Assembly: GCF_030282825.1 (NCBI RefSeq)
Contig: NZ_JASTZU010000021.1
Span: 62,001-126,000, forward strand
DNA from: Aquibacillus rhizosphaerae
GTDB lineage: Bacteria > Bacillota > Bacilli > Bacillales > Amphibacillaceae
Direction: 5' to 3'
Length of the DNA: 64,000 nucleotides
Part shown: positions 46,121-56,374 of the stretch, piece after piece
Layout of the letters: each line of letters opens with the position of its first letter
Numbering within the stretch: the first letter of the stretch is position 1
Program-made: the position numbers and the translations under genes
The notes under the pieces: generated by a model
What the model was told of the DNA's origin: nothing
The model's input: the letters and a program-made list of their open reading frames with translations, nothing else
The model's database searches: none

Positions 46121-46614
46121 TGGTTACTGAAAATGTTGTTAAAGTTGGAATTGCCGATCTAAAGTTTGCTAAGTCACCGGAGGTTTTGCGAACATCTGGA
46201 TTAGGCTCTTGTGTAGGTGTTGTCGTCTATGACTTGTCTCAAAAGGTTGCTGGTATGGCTCATGTGATGTTACCTGATTCTACCCAATCAAGACGAGATA
46301 ATTTAAATTTACTAAAATATGCAGACACATCTATCAATATACTAGTTGATGAAATGGTGAATAATGGTGCAAGAAAATTTGCCATGAAAGCCAAAATGGC
46401 AGGTGGAGCTCAAATGTTTTCCTTCACCTCAACGAGTGATATGTTACGAGTAGGAGCGCGAAATATAGAAGCTGTAACAAAAATGTTAGAGATGTACCGA
46501 ATCCCGATTGTTGCGCAGGATGTTGGAGGTAACAGTGGTAGAACGATTGAGTTTTGTCCAAGTACTGGAAAATTAAAAATTAGAACCGTCAACCAAGGTG
46601 AAGCAGAGATTTAA
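46117..46614 (+). CDS. cheD: Chemoreceptor glutamine deamidase CheD
   Basis: CheD deamidates receptor glutamines and binds CheC. 165 residues with the catalytic Cys in LGSCVGVVVYD (near 31) and His in GMAHVMLP (near 48). It is translated from an ATG overlapping the cheC stop. Completes the CheC/CheD adaptation circuit next to cheY, cheB and cheA. Confidence 0.96.
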   Translation: MMVTENVVKVGIADLKFAKSPEVLRTSGLGSCVGVVVYDLSQKVAGMAHVMLPDSTQSRRDNLNLLKYADTSINILVDEMVNNGARKFAMKAKMAGGAQMFSFTSTSDMLRVGARNIEAVTKMLEMYRIPIVAQDVGGNSGRTIEFCPSTGKLKIRTVNQGEAEI

Positions 46615-46659
46615 CAACTTAGAAGTAGATAGCAACAAGACTATTGCGAGGTGATTTTG

Positions 46660-47427
46660 ATGTCTAATATTTCAACTACACAGGATATGCTGTGGGACAA
46701 CTGGATAAAAGAACAGGATAATGATACTGGAAACAAATTAATTGAGAGTTATTTTTATTTGGTAAATTATCACGTACAAAGGATTGCTGCTCATCTACCG
46801 AATAGTGTTAGTAAAGATGATATAAAAAGCTTAGGCTTATTTGGTCTTTATGATGCACTTAAGAAGTTTGAGCCATCTCGTGATTTAAAGTTTGATACGT
46901 ACGCATCTTTTCGAATTCGTGGTGCAATTATGGATGGGCTACGTAAGGAAGATTGGTTGTCTAGATCCGCAAGAGATAAAACAAAACAAGTAGAGAGAAC
47001 ATCCCAATTACTTGAGCAAAAATTACAGCGACAACCTACATCAAATGAAATTGCAAAAGAATTAAATATAACTGCTAGTGAAATAGAGGAAATCGTAAAA
47101 GACAGTCTGTTTGCTAATCTGTTATCAATAGAAGAAAAATCCTCAGACTCTAATGATGATTATAAAGAAGGGGTTGGCTACAATTTACCCGATGAAAATA
47201 ACCCACTTCCAGAACAACACCTAATTAGGGGTGAAGATTATCAAGAATTAGAAATAGGCATTCAACAACTTAATAGTAATGAGCAAATGGTTGTTAGTTT
47301 ATTTTATAAAGAAGAGCTAACATTTACTGAAATTGGTCATGTACTGGAACTAACTACATCAAGAATTTCTCAGATACACAAACAAGCTATTTTCAAGTTA
47401 AGAAAAACATTATCCCAAAATGTATAA
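46660..47427 (+). CDS. sigD: Flagellar sigma factor SigD (FliA)
   Basis: Sigma-28-type factor for flagellin, motor, autolysin and chemotaxis genes. 255 residues: region 2 (KSLGLFGLYDALKKFEPSRD, FDTYASFRIRGAIMDGLR), region 3 and region 4 with LTFTEIGHVLELTTSRISQI. ATG 46660 has GAGGTGAT upstream; the frame runs three codons earlier to the GTG inside that site. As in B. subtilis, it is near the end of the long fla/che transcript. Confidence 0.97.
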   Translation: MSNISTTQDMLWDNWIKEQDNDTGNKLIESYFYLVNYHVQRIAAHLPNSVSKDDIKSLGLFGLYDALKKFEPSRDLKFDTYASFRIRGAIMDGLRKEDWLSRSARDKTKQVERTSQLLEQKLQRQPTSNEIAKELNITASEIEEIVKDSLFANLLSIEEKSSDSNDDYKEGVGYNLPDENNPLPEQHLIRGEDYQELEIGIQQLNSNEQMVVSLFYKEELTFTEIGHVLELTTSRISQIHKQAIFKLRKTLSQNV

Positions 47428-47468
47428 GTTTATAGGTTTTTTAAAATAAATCTAAAGGGGATTAGGGT

Positions 47469-48845
47469 GTGAATCGATTAAATGAATTCTTTGATTTAAC
47501 TATTTCTAAAGATCTAATGTTAGTAACACTTAGCTTTAAAAAAAATAAAGAATATAATGGTGAAAACTTAAATGAAGATGAGTTAAAAAAATATCTATCT
47601 GATCACAATATATTATTTGGAGTAGATGAGAAGGTAGTTAAGCAATTGACAACTTCATTTAATATTGAACAATTACCAATTGATATTGCAAAAGGACTCC
47701 CTGCAATTAATGGAAAAGATGGACAAATTCATTTTTTGGACAAGGGGAAAACACAAGTTGAGCATAATGAAAAATCTGATTTTAGAGATGTGTTTAAAAT
47801 CCCTTCCAAAAAAAACGGTGAAAAGATAGCCTTTATCACTGCCCCAACAACAGGTGATAAAGGTATAAATGTGTACGGTAAAGAGGTCAAGCAAATTCCT
47901 GGTAAAAAAATTCGTATAAGAGCTGGGAAAAACGTTGAGTTTGTTGAATCTGAAAATGCATTTTATGCAAAAGCAGATGGTCAGTTGAGTATTGGTGAAA
48001 AAGTCATTCAGGTGTTTCCAACATATGAAGTGAGAGGGGACCTATCTCTTAAAACTGGCAACTTAAATTTTGTCGGATCGATTACCATCCATGGAAATGT
48101 ACCGGCTGGCTATTCGGTGAAAGCAGAAGGAGACGTGCAAATATTTGGCATGGTTGAAGCGGCTTATATTGAAGCGGGTGGAAGTGTAATAGTTTCAGAA
48201 GGGATTGCTGGATTAAGAAAAGGAACGATTATTGCTGGTCTTGATTTAAAGGCTGGTTACATTAATCAAGCAATAATTGAGGTAGGACGAGATATTATCA
48301 TTAATAATTCTATTTTGCATAGTCATTGTGTTGCACAGGAACATATTTACTGTCAAAATGGAAATATAATTGGCGGTATGTACTCTGCAGGTAAAACAAT
48401 TGAGGCCAAAGATATAGGCAACAAAATGAATACAAAAACAGAATTAGCTTTTGGTATAAACAAAAAGCTTGGAGAGTATGAGAAAGCGCTTCAATTAGAA
48501 AAAAAGAAACTAGTAGATAATAAAGAAAAGTTGCAGTTATTAGGTGACAGTCTAGCGGCAAAAAAAGAATCATCTGTTGGTTTAACTTCAAAAGAGAGAA
48601 TCGTCTTACTAAAACAACGCAATACAATGGAACAAACCATACATAAATTAGAAGAGATAACCAATGAGTTAAATGAATTACAAGTTTCTATCGGGGATTT
48701 GGAAGGCTTGAAATTAGTTGCTAAGGGTTGTATCTATCCGAATGTAGATTTAACTTTTGGAAAATATAAAAGGTCAGTAACTAGTATTTATAAATATTCT
48801 CAAGTATTATTAGACAATCATGAGATTGCAATTCAACCACTTTAA
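47469..48845 (+). CDS. fapA: FapA/DUF342 family protein
   Basis: A 458-residue protein of the FapA (DUF342) family: a beta-rich domain (FKIPSKKNGEKIAFITAPTT, GKEVKQIPGKKIRIRAGKNV) followed by a repeated right-handed beta-helix-like region (about 190-320: VRGDLSLKTGNLNFVGSITI, HGNVPAGYSVKAEGDVQIFG) and a coiled coil (335-420). In Vibrio, FapA affects polar flagellar assembly. GTG start with AAAGGGGAT. B. subtilis lacks this gene between sigD and swrB; its role here is inferred from position. Confidence 0.85.
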   Translation: MNRLNEFFDLTISKDLMLVTLSFKKNKEYNGENLNEDELKKYLSDHNILFGVDEKVVKQLTTSFNIEQLPIDIAKGLPAINGKDGQIHFLDKGKTQVEHNEKSDFRDVFKIPSKKNGEKIAFITAPTTGDKGINVYGKEVKQIPGKKIRIRAGKNVEFVESENAFYAKADGQLSIGEKVIQVFPTYEVRGDLSLKTGNLNFVGSITIHGNVPAGYSVKAEGDVQIFGMVEAAYIEAGGSVIVSEGIAGLRKGTIIAGLDLKAGYINQAIIEVGRDIIINNSILHSHCVAQEHIYCQNGNIIGGMYSAGKTIEAKDIGNKMNTKTELAFGINKKLGEYEKALQLEKKKLVDNKEKLQLLGDSLAAKKESSVGLTSKERIVLLKQRNTMEQTIHKLEEITNELNELQVSIGDLEGLKLVAKGCIYPNVDLTFGKYKRSVTSIYKYSQVLLDNHEIAIQPL

Positions 48846-48868
48846 GCAAGCTTAAGGATGCGATTATT

Positions 48869-49180
48869 ATGAGTTGGAAATCTGTAGAAATGCAAGTTGC
48901 TCTTCCTCGTACCCAAGATGCAGGTAGAATACAAGATCAAATGCAACAACGGGGGAGAATTGATCAAGAATCTCTTGCTAGTAACCAATTAGTAAAGGAA
49001 GAAATGAAACGAAAACAAGTAAATGACTATAATCAAAAGAATAATGTTAATAATAAAAAACAAGAGCCTAACAATCAAGCATGGATGAACAAACGGTCAA
49101 AGAATGAAATGGAGAATGATGCACTCGTTGTTTCGACCGACCACCCCTATTTAGGAAAACAAATTGATTTCAATGGCTGA
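48869..49180 (+). CDS. Short flagellar-operon protein of unknown function
   Basis: A 103-residue, highly polar, Gln/Asn/Lys-rich protein with no membrane segment. It begins MSWKSVEMQVALPRTQDAGR, has a likely coiled coil in the middle and ends with the compact hydrophobic motif DHPYLGKQIDF. Similar short proteins with a G-x-x-IDI-like end sit after DUF342 genes in some Clostridia fla operons, as far as I recall; I cannot confirm homology here. Starts 23 bp after fapA, TTAAGGATG upstream as a weak ribosome-binding site. Confidence 0.75.
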   Translation: MSWKSVEMQVALPRTQDAGRIQDQMQQRGRIDQESLASNQLVKEEMKRKQVNDYNQKNNVNNKKQEPNNQAWMNKRSKNEMENDALVVSTDHPYLGKQIDFNG

Positions 49181-49190
49181 GAGGGATTTT

Positions 49191-49706
49191 ATGACATCTA
49201 TTTTATTTTTAGTTAGCTTTTTATTACATGTAATGACATTTATCTTTTTAAAAACGTTGAAAGATAAAGTGAATTTATTTGATGATCTGGAAGCTAAACA
49301 AAAAAGTAACATTAAAGAAATGGAAGATTTGTTGGCAGTTTACCTAATAGAAATAAAAGAAGAAAATGACAAATTATTGCATGTTTTAAAAGAAAATGAA
49401 CAACCTAAACCGAGATTAAATACGAAAGCAAACCATGTGGACATTCAGTCCAACCCAAAAAATAATACTAAATACGAATTGACATCAAAGCCTGTTTATG
49501 AAGATGAAATGAATAAAAGTAAGGACTATAAGGAATATTCTCCACCTGTTGACAATAATGGACAAGATGTATTGGAGCAATCCGTTGCTTCAAGGGTTTA
49601 TTCATTGCATAATCAAGGGAATTCAGTTGAAACTATCGCAAAAAAACTTGATTGTGGGAAGACAGAAGTAGAGCTTATGTTAAAATTTCATCGTAAAAAC
49701 TCATAA
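49191..49706 (+). CDS. swrB: SwrB/YlxL family swarming protein
   Basis: 171 residues with an N-terminal membrane helix (2-22, ILFLVSFLLHVMTFIFL), a coiled coil, a variable linker and a C-terminal HTH-like segment (RVYSLHNQGNSVETIAKKLD, near 138). In B. subtilis SwrB promotes hook-basal-body completion and sigma-D activity. Start ATG 49191 follows GAGAGGGA; the frame opens nine codons earlier inside the preceding gene. Last gene of the fla/che transcript. Sequence is divergent, so the identification relies on position and topology. Confidence 0.8.
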   Translation: MTSILFLVSFLLHVMTFIFLKTLKDKVNLFDDLEAKQKSNIKEMEDLLAVYLIEIKEENDKLLHVLKENEQPKPRLNTKANHVDIQSNPKNNTKYELTSKPVYEDEMNKSKDYKEYSPPVDNNGQDVLEQSVASRVYSLHNQGNSVETIAKKLDCGKTEVELMLKFHRKNS

Positions 49707-49712
49707 AATTGC

Positions 49713-49741
49713 TTGATTGCTCGAATTGCATGTGTTATATT
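49713..49741 (+). promoter_or_regulatory. Extended -10 sigma-A promoter for rpsB
   Basis: TTGATT (49713-49718), 17 bp, TATATT (49736-49741) preceded by TGT (TGn). Start near 49748, giving a roughly 117-nt leader. The leader has a hairpin CTAAC/GTTAG (49788-49804) and may carry S2 autoregulation, which I could not verify. Confidence 0.6.
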
Positions 49742-49864
49742 TATTTTTGGTGTTAATCACACACGTTTGTGGATTATGTGAGAGGTGCTAACCAAACAAA
49801 GTTAGTTCTTACGTAAAAATGAAGCAGGCGGAGGCTAAAAAACCAATCTAGGAGGAAACATATT

Positions 49865-50608
49865 ATGGCAGTTATTTCAATGAAACAACTACTAGAAGCA
49901 GGTGTACATTTCGGACACCAGACACGCCGTTGGAATCCAAAAATGAAGAAGTATATCTTCACAGAGCGTAACGGTATTTATATTATCGACCTTCAAAAAA
50001 CAGTTAAAAAGGTTGATGAAGCTTACAATTACGTGAAAGAGGTTGCAGCTAATGGCGGAACTGTTCTTTTCGTAGGTACTAAGAAACAAGCTCAGGAATC
50101 TGTAAAGGACGAAGCAATCCGTTCTGGTATGTACTTTGTTAACCAACGTTGGTTAGGTGGAACATTAACTAACTTCGGTACTATTCGTAAACGTATTAAT
50201 CGTTTAAAAGAAATAGAACGCATGGAAGAAGATGGAACGTTTGAAGTTCTTCCTAAGAAAGAAGTTGTAGGACTTCTTAAAGAAAAAGAACGTCTTGTGA
50301 AATTCTTAGGCGGGATTAAGGAAATGAAAAAAATTCCTGACGTATTATTCATTATTGACCCTCGTAAAGAGCGTATTGCGGTAGCAGAAGCACACAAATT
50401 ACACATTCCAATTGTAGGAATTGTTGATACTAATTGTGATCCAGATGAGATTGATTATGTTATCCCAGCTAACGATGATGCAATTCGTGCTGTGAAACTT
50501 CTAACTGGTAAAATGGCAGATGCTATTTTAGAAGCAAAACAGGGAGAAGTAACAGAAGAGCCTGCTGTTGAAGAAACTAAAGAAGTTGAAGCAGCAGCAA
50601 AAGAGTAA
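49865..50608 (+). CDS. rpsB: 30S ribosomal protein S2
   Basis: S2 joins late in 30S assembly. 247 residues; [37 protein letters not shown] and [20 protein letters not shown] are diagnostic; the C-terminal 20 residues are acidic ([17 protein letters not shown]). CTAGGAGG site. Followed by an attenuator-like terminator, then tsf. Confidence 0.98.
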   Translation: MAVISMKQLLEAGVHFGHQTRRWNPKMKKYIFTERNGIYIIDLQKTVKKVDEAYNYVKEVAANGGTVLFVGTKKQAQESVKDEAIRSGMYFVNQRWLGGTLTNFGTIRKRINRLKEIERMEEDGTFEVLPKKEVVGLLKEKERLVKFLGGIKEMKKIPDVLFIIDPRKERIAVAEAHKLHIPIVGIVDTNCDPDEIDYVIPANDDAIRAVKLLTGKMADAILEAKQGEVTEEPAVEETKEVEAAAKE

Positions 50609-50619
50609 CGAAGGTTTAG

Positions 50620-50654
50620 GGTGATAGAAGGGGAACCTTTTATCACCTTTTTTT
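50620..50654 (+). terminator. Terminator or attenuator between rpsB and tsf
   Basis: GGTGATA (50620-50626) pairs with TATCACC (50641-50647) with inner AAGG/CCTT, then a run of T. It lies between two co-regulated genes, so partial read-through to tsf is likely. Confidence 0.8.
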
Positions 50655-50705
50655 AAGAAATAATCGTATGATTTAGGTACATAATTATTAAAGGAGGAAT
50701 TTGTA

Positions 50706-51590
50706 ATGGCTGTAACTGCAAAAATGGTAAAAGAACTTCGCGAAAAAACTGGTGCTGGAATGATGGACTGTAAAAAAGCACTTCAAGAAACTGATGGAGA
50801 TATTGATCAAGCAATTGACTATCTACGTGAGAAAGGTATTTCTAAAGCTGCTAAAAAAGCTGATCGTATAGCTGCAGAAGGTTCTACTCATGTTGAGGTG
50901 AAAGGGAACTCTGCTGTTTTATTTGAAATGAACTGTGAAACGGATTTTGTTACAAAGAATGATCAATTTAAAGACCTCTTAGCTGAATTAGGAAAGCATT
51001 TAGTTGAGCAAAAACCAGAGTCAGTTGAAGCAGCACTAAAACAAAACCTTCATGGTGATGGAACTAATTTAGAGGAATATATTAATTCTAATATTGCTAA
51101 AATTGGTGAAAAGTTATCACTTCGTCGCTTTACTATTTTTGAAAAGACGGATAGTGATGCATTTGGTGCATATATCCATATGGGTGGAAATATTGGGGCA
51201 TTAACTATTTTAGAAGGGTCAAATGATGAAGCTACTGCAAAAGATGTTGCGATGCATATTGCAGCAGTTAATCCTCGCTACGTATCTCGTGATGCGGTGT
51301 CTCAGGAAGAGGTTGAAAAAGAGCGTGAAGTTCTAAAAACGCAAGCTTTAAACGAAGGAAAACCAGAGAAAATCGTTGAAAAAATGGTAGAAGGTCGTCT
51401 TGGTAAATTCTTTGAAGAAATTTGTTTATTAGAGCAAGGTTTTGTTAAGAATCCGGACGAAAAAGTGAAAAAAGTATTGGCTGATAAAGGAGCAACGATC
51501 AAAGGGTTTGTTCGTTATCAAGTAGGAGAAGGAATCGAAAAACGTGTAGATAATTTTGCTGAAGAAGTAATGAGTCAAGTTAAAAAATAA
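50706..51590 (+). CDS. tsf: Elongation factor Ts
   Basis: Nucleotide-exchange factor for EF-Tu. 294 residues; N-terminal UBA-like domain ([19 protein letters not shown]), the TDFVTKND signature near residue 79 and two core subdomains. AAAGGAGGAATT precedes ATG. Followed by a terminator at 51671. Confidence 0.98.
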   Translation: MAVTAKMVKELREKTGAGMMDCKKALQETDGDIDQAIDYLREKGISKAAKKADRIAAEGSTHVEVKGNSAVLFEMNCETDFVTKNDQFKDLLAELGKHLVEQKPESVEAALKQNLHGDGTNLEEYINSNIAKIGEKLSLRRFTIFEKTDSDAFGAYIHMGGNIGALTILEGSNDEATAKDVAMHIAAVNPRYVSRDAVSQEEVEKEREVLKTQALNEGKPEKIVEKMVEGRLGKFFEEICLLEQGFVKNPDEKVKKVLADKGATIKGFVRYQVGEGIEKRVDNFAEEVMSQVKK

Positions 51591-51621
51591 TTAGCATAAG
51601 CTTCAATATATTAGTCTAACC

Positions 51622-51647
51622 TTGACAATAATAGAATGTAGTTTCTT
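51622..51647 (+). promoter_or_regulatory. Candidate promoter between tsf and its terminator
   Basis: A perfect TTGACA (51622-51627) is followed by TATA-rich sequence (CTTATA/TTATAT, 17-18 bp downstream). It lies after tsf and only some 25-50 bp before the strong hairpin at 51671, so any transcript would be about 60 nt. Confidence 0.3.
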
Positions 51648-51670
51648 ATATGGTTAACGGTTCGTTGAAA

Positions 51671-51711
51671 TTATACAAAATGGGGAACACATTGTGTTCC
51701 CTTTTGTATAA
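51671..51711 (+). terminator. Long terminator hairpin after tsf
   Basis: TTATACAAAA pairs with TTTTGTATAA and GGGAACAC with GTGTTCCC, an 18-bp stem with a two-base bulge. It is symmetric enough to work for either strand. It separates rpsB-tsf from pyrH-frr. Confidence 0.85.
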
Positions 51712-51745
51712 CTTGGTAGCAGTAACGTTCAATGAGATGATTTAC

Positions 51746-51774
51746 TGGTTAATCAGCATTTGAAAGAGTATGAT
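51746..51774 (+). promoter_or_regulatory. Candidate promoter for pyrH-frr
   Basis: TGGTTA (51746-51751), 17 bp, TATGAT (51769-51774), about 55 bp before pyrH. The -35 is poor, so this is tentative. Confidence 0.4.
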
Positions 51775-51816
51775 AGAATAAATGTTTCTTTAAAATAAAT
51801 ACTATTAATTACATAA

Positions 51817-52551
<735 letters not shown>

Positions 52552-52553
52552 AA

Positions 52554-53111
52554 TTGTCAAAAGAAATTATCAAAGATACACAATCAAAGATGTCACAAGC
52601 AGTACAATCATTTTCAAAACAGTTATCAACAGTAAGAGCAGGAAGAGCTACCCCATCTTTACTAGATAATGTTTATGTCGACTATTACGGTGCAACTACA
52701 CCACTTAATCAATTGTCTACAATCTCAGTACCTGAAGCAAGACTCTTAGTAATTACACCTTTTGATAAATCTTCTACTTCAGATATTGAAAAAGCTATTC
52801 AAAAGGCTGATCTAGGTTTATCACCTTCAAGTGATGGAAACGTAATAAGAATTAATATACCTGCACTTACAGAAGAAAGACGTAAAGATTTAGTCAAAGT
52901 AGTTGGGAAATATGCAGAGGAATCTAAAGTTCAAGTTAGAAACATACGCAGGGATGCTAATGATAGCTTAAAGAAAGCTGAAAAAAATGGTGACTTAACT
53001 GAAGATGAGTTAAGAGGATTTCAAGACGACGTCCAGCAGGAAACTGATAAACATATAGTAGAAATTGATAAGCTAACTAAGCAAAAAGAAAAAGAAATTA
53101 TGGAAGTTTGA
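52554..53111 (+). CDS. frr: Ribosome recycling factor
   Basis: Frees ribosomes after termination together with EF-G. 185 residues in the two-domain RRF fold; [20 protein letters not shown] and RVNIRR-like [16 protein letters not shown] signatures. TTG start at 52554 with AAGGGGGAAAT upstream. Coupled to pyrH. Confidence 0.97.
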   Translation: MSKEIIKDTQSKMSQAVQSFSKQLSTVRAGRATPSLLDNVYVDYYGATTPLNQLSTISVPEARLLVITPFDKSSTSDIEKAIQKADLGLSPSSDGNVIRINIPALTEERRKDLVKVVGKYAEESKVQVRNIRRDANDSLKKAEKNGDLTEDELRGFQDDVQQETDKHIVEIDKLTKQKEKEIMEV

Positions 53112-53139
53112 GTCTATAACATGTAAAATAATGATTAGA

Positions 53140-53183
53140 AAAACTCGGCATTCGCATCAACTTTTAGCGAGTGCCGTAGTTTT
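53140..53183 (+). terminator. Terminator-like hairpin after frr
   Basis: AAAACT-CGGCATTCGC (53140-53155) pairs with GCGAGTGCCG-T-AGTTTT (53167-53183), a 16-bp stem with one wobble and one bulge, ending in TTTT. Confidence 0.7.
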
Positions 53184-53235
53184 GCTTATACTATCTACCG
53201 ACACAACTTGTTAATTATGATAGTATTAAGTAAGG

Positions 53236-53258
53236 CCCTCTTTACAAAGGGGGTTTTT
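53236..53258 (+). terminator. Second terminator after frr
   Basis: CCCTCTTT (53236-53243) pairs with AAAGGGGG (53246-53253; innermost pairs probably open), followed by TTTTT. A tandem arrangement with the hairpin at 53140. Confidence 0.7.
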
Positions 53259-53464
53259 GCACGTATAAGGGGTATAAGACAAGTCAAATTGCTATACTTA
53301 TAAAATACGTATCATTTACTTTTATGATAAGCTTGTCTATATTAACTTAATAAAACCTAATTATTCTGGTCTTAGTGATTAAATAACATAAATATATAGA
53401 ATACATTAGTTAATTAATATAGCCTGATCTTAATATATATGTTTTGTCTCATGGAGGATATGCT

Positions 53465-54235
53465 ATGCCGATGATTAAACTTCCTTTTTTAAAAAAGAAA
53501 ACATCAAAAGTAAAACAAGAGAATATTGTTTCACAGGATAATTTACCAGAACATGTGGCTATAATAATGGATGGTAACGGTCGTTGGGCAAACAAGAGAG
53601 GGTTACCAAGATTTGCTGGTCACAAAGAGGGTATGGATAATGTGAAAACAATTGTAAAAGTAGCGAATAAGTATAATGTGAAAATTTTGACATTATACGC
53701 TTTTTCTACTGAAAATTGGAAACGTCCGAAAAAAGAAATTGATTATTTAATGAAATTACCTATGGAATTTTTAAATACATATTTACCAGAACTCATAGAA
53801 GAAAATGTCCAAATACAAACAATTGGTGAATTCGATGTCTTACCTACACATACAAAAAGTGCTGTTCAAAAAGCAAAAAATCAAACAAAAGAAAACACAG
53901 GGTTAATTTTAAATATCGCATTGAATTATGGTAGTAGGTATGAGATTGTTCAAGCTATTAAAAAACTGGTTGATGATATTGATAAACAAGATTTTCAACT
54001 AGGAGACATAAATGAAGAAATGTTTGGTAATTATTTATATACGGGTGATTTACGTGATCCAGATTTATTAATAAGAACGAGTGGAGAAATCCGCCTTAGT
54101 AATTTTTTGTTATGGCAATCTGCCTACACAGAATTTTGGTTTACAGATGTTTTTTGGCCGGACTTTAATGAAAATATATTCAAAAAAGCCCTTATCGACT
54201 ATCAAAAAAGAAAGCGTCGATATGGTGGCATCTAA
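53465..54235 (+). CDS. uppS: Undecaprenyl diphosphate synthase
   Basis: Makes C55-PP, the lipid carrier for peptidoglycan and teichoic acid. 256 residues: a basic N-terminal extension (to about 27), then IIMDGNGRWANKRGLPR with catalytic Asp36, LTLYAFSTENWKRP, and the C-terminal DLLIRTSGEIRLSNFLLWQ. ATG 53465 has GGAGG 7 nt upstream. First gene of the uppS-cdsA-dxr-rseP-proS cluster. Confidence 0.97.
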   Translation: MPMIKLPFLKKKTSKVKQENIVSQDNLPEHVAIIMDGNGRWANKRGLPRFAGHKEGMDNVKTIVKVANKYNVKILTLYAFSTENWKRPKKEIDYLMKLPMEFLNTYLPELIEENVQIQTIGEFDVLPTHTKSAVQKAKNQTKENTGLILNIALNYGSRYEIVQAIKKLVDDIDKQDFQLGDINEEMFGNYLYTGDLRDPDLLIRTSGEIRLSNFLLWQSAYTEFWFTDVFWPDFNENIFKKALIDYQKRKRRYGGI

Positions 54236-54247
54236 GGTGTTGAAATT

Positions 54248-55033
54248 ATGAAAATAAGAATAATTACAGCTGTTATAGCAATTTTACTGTTTTTCCCTTT
54301 TGTATTTTACGGTGATTGGCCATTTAAGGTGATCATGTACATAATAGCTACAATTGGTGTCTTAGAATTATTAAGAATAAGGAAAACAACAAGATACCCA
54401 ATTCCAGCATTTATTACGCTTTTATTACTTTGGTCACTCTTATATCCGAACTCTGATATATTTTATATGAATAAGATTGAAATGGCATTATTATCAGTAT
54501 TGCTATTGTTATCTTATACTGTGTTAGTGAAAAATAAATTCACTTTTGATGACGCAGGGTTTATGGTGTTATCAGCAATTTATGTTGGTTTAGGTTTCTA
54601 TTACTTCATGGAAACAAGATTAGAAGCAGAAAATGGCTTAATCTACATCTTTTATGCCATTGTTGTTATTCTTGCTACCGATACAGGAGCCTACTTTTTT
54701 GGAAAAGCATTTGGTAAACGAAAACTTTGGCCAGAAATAAGCCCTAATAAAACAATTGAAGGAGCTATTGGTGGCATTTTCCTTGCTTGTATAGCTGCAT
54801 TTGTTTTCCTTACCTTTTTCCCGGTTGAACATTCGTCATTTATTGTTTTTATTGTTACAGTTCTAGCGTCTGCATTTGGACAAGTTGGTGATTTAGTTGA
54901 GTCTGCTATTAAACGACATTATCATGTGAAGGACTCTGGTAAGATACTTCCAGGGCATGGTGGTATCTTAGATAGATTTGATAGTTGGCTATTTGTTTTT
55001 CCATTATTGCATTTTATTAATTTTATATCATAG
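54248..55033 (+). CDS. cdsA: Phosphatidate cytidylyltransferase
   Basis: Membrane enzyme that makes CDP-diacylglycerol from phosphatidic acid and CTP. 261 residues, about eight hydrophobic helices; signature SAIKRHYHVKDSGKILPGHG with GGILDRFDS near the C-terminus. 12 bp after uppS. Confidence 0.96.
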   Translation: MKIRIITAVIAILLFFPFVFYGDWPFKVIMYIIATIGVLELLRIRKTTRYPIPAFITLLLLWSLLYPNSDIFYMNKIEMALLSVLLLLSYTVLVKNKFTFDDAGFMVLSAIYVGLGFYYFMETRLEAENGLIYIFYAIVVILATDTGAYFFGKAFGKRKLWPEISPNKTIEGAIGGIFLACIAAFVFLTFFPVEHSSFIVFIVTVLASAFGQVGDLVESAIKRHYHVKDSGKILPGHGGILDRFDSWLFVFPLLHFINFIS

Positions 55034-55060
55034 TATGGAATAGATATAGGAGCGTGACGA

Positions 55061-56206
55061 ATGAAAAAAATCACTCTATTAGGGGCAACCGGTTCAATCG
55101 GTAAGCAAACACTTGATGTTATACGTGAACATCACCATCTTTTTGAACTGTATGGATTGTCCTTTGGCAGAAATATTGATAAAGCTATACCATTAATAAA
55201 CGAATTTAAACCCAAAAAAATAGTTGTACAAGATATAGAAACAAAAAGAAACTTACAAAATATAGTAAATCACGATTATATTTTAGTTGGTAATGAGGGT
55301 ATGATAGAAATTAGTGCTGATCAAGACACTGATGTATTGGTAAATGCAGTAATGGGCAGTGTAGGCCTTGAAGCAACTCTGTGTGCAATCCATGCAAATA
55401 AACAAATTGCGATTGCCAATAAGGAAACACTAGTTACAGCAGGTCACCTGGTAATGGAAGCTGCTAGAAGTCGTAAGGTGAGCCTACTACCTGTAGACAG
55501 TGAACACTCTGCTATATTTCAGTGTTTGAATGGTGAAAATCATAAAGATGTGAATAAGGTCATCATTACTGCTTCAGGCGGAAGTTTTCGTGATAAAACA
55601 AGAAAGCAACTAGACAACGTTACCATTGATGACGCATTGAATCATCCAAATTGGAGTATGGGTGCTAAAATTACGGTTGATTCTGCTACAATGATGAATA
55701 AAGGTTTAGAAGTTATCGAAGCACACTGGTTGTTTAATATGCCGTATGACAAAATAGATGTGGTTCTGCACAAAGAAAGTGTTATCCATTCTATGATTGA
55801 ATTTGCTGATCAGAGTGTGATTGCTCAATTAGGAACACCTGATATGAGAGTGCCAATACAATATGCATTGACATACCCTGCTCGACTTCATTTACCCCAA
55901 GCAAAGAGCTTAAACTTAACTGAAGTTGGTCAGCTTCATTTTGCTGAGATGGATTTTGATCGTTTTCCATGTCTAATGATGGCCTATAATGCTGGACGAG
56001 AAGGTGGTACGATGCCAACAGTATTAAATGCAGCAAATGAAGTTGCGGTAAGCTTATTTTTGCAAGGGAAAATACCTTTTCTAACAATTGAAAGATTGAT
56101 TGAAAAAGCGTTAGAACAACACAGAACGATTCAAAAACCAAATTTAGAAACTATTTTAGAAGTTGACCAACAAACACGTCTACAAGTTCAGGCGTATTTA
56201 AATTAA
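55061..56206 (+). CDS. dxr: 1-deoxy-D-xylulose-5-phosphate reductoisomerase
   Basis: First committed step of the MEP isoprenoid pathway; its end product feeds UppS. 381 residues; NADPH site [37 protein letters not shown], and SGGSFRDK are all clear. GGAGCGTGACG precedes ATG. Confidence 0.98.
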   Translation: MKKITLLGATGSIGKQTLDVIREHHHLFELYGLSFGRNIDKAIPLINEFKPKKIVVQDIETKRNLQNIVNHDYILVGNEGMIEISADQDTDVLVNAVMGSVGLEATLCAIHANKQIAIANKETLVTAGHLVMEAARSRKVSLLPVDSEHSAIFQCLNGENHKDVNKVIITASGGSFRDKTRKQLDNVTIDDALNHPNWSMGAKITVDSATMMNKGLEVIEAHWLFNMPYDKIDVVLHKESVIHSMIEFADQSVIAQLGTPDMRVPIQYALTYPARLHLPQAKSLNLTEVGQLHFAEMDFDRFPCLMMAYNAGREGGTMPTVLNAANEVAVSLFLQGKIPFLTIERLIEKALEQHRTIQKPNLETILEVDQQTRLQVQAYLN

Positions 56207-56374
56207 GGCTTTTTTCATAAGTTTTGTTGCTTGTTTTTTGAAGTTGATATAAACTTTTGCTGGAAAACGGTAACGTCGAATTCAATCGATATGTTATGAT
56301 GCAGTTTATAGGTTTTTAATGAACGATACCAACTTTATGGAAAACAGCCAAATTAAAAAAGGAGAGTGCTATTT
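56207..56374 (+). promoter_or_regulatory. Leader/promoter region of rseP
   Basis: 168 bp without a gene. An extended -10 (TGTTATGAT, 56292-56300) lies about 75 bp before rseP; no good -35. I looked for a sigma-W-type promoter and found none that fits. Confidence 0.4.

Larger units (their letters stand above)
53112..53464 (+). other. 353-bp frr-uppS intergenic region
   Basis: Holds two hairpins (53140-53183 and 53236-53258) and an extended -10 motif TGCTATACT (53290-53298), followed by about 150 bp of very AT-rich sequence that may serve as promoter or leader for uppS. No gene is seen. Confidence 0.7.
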
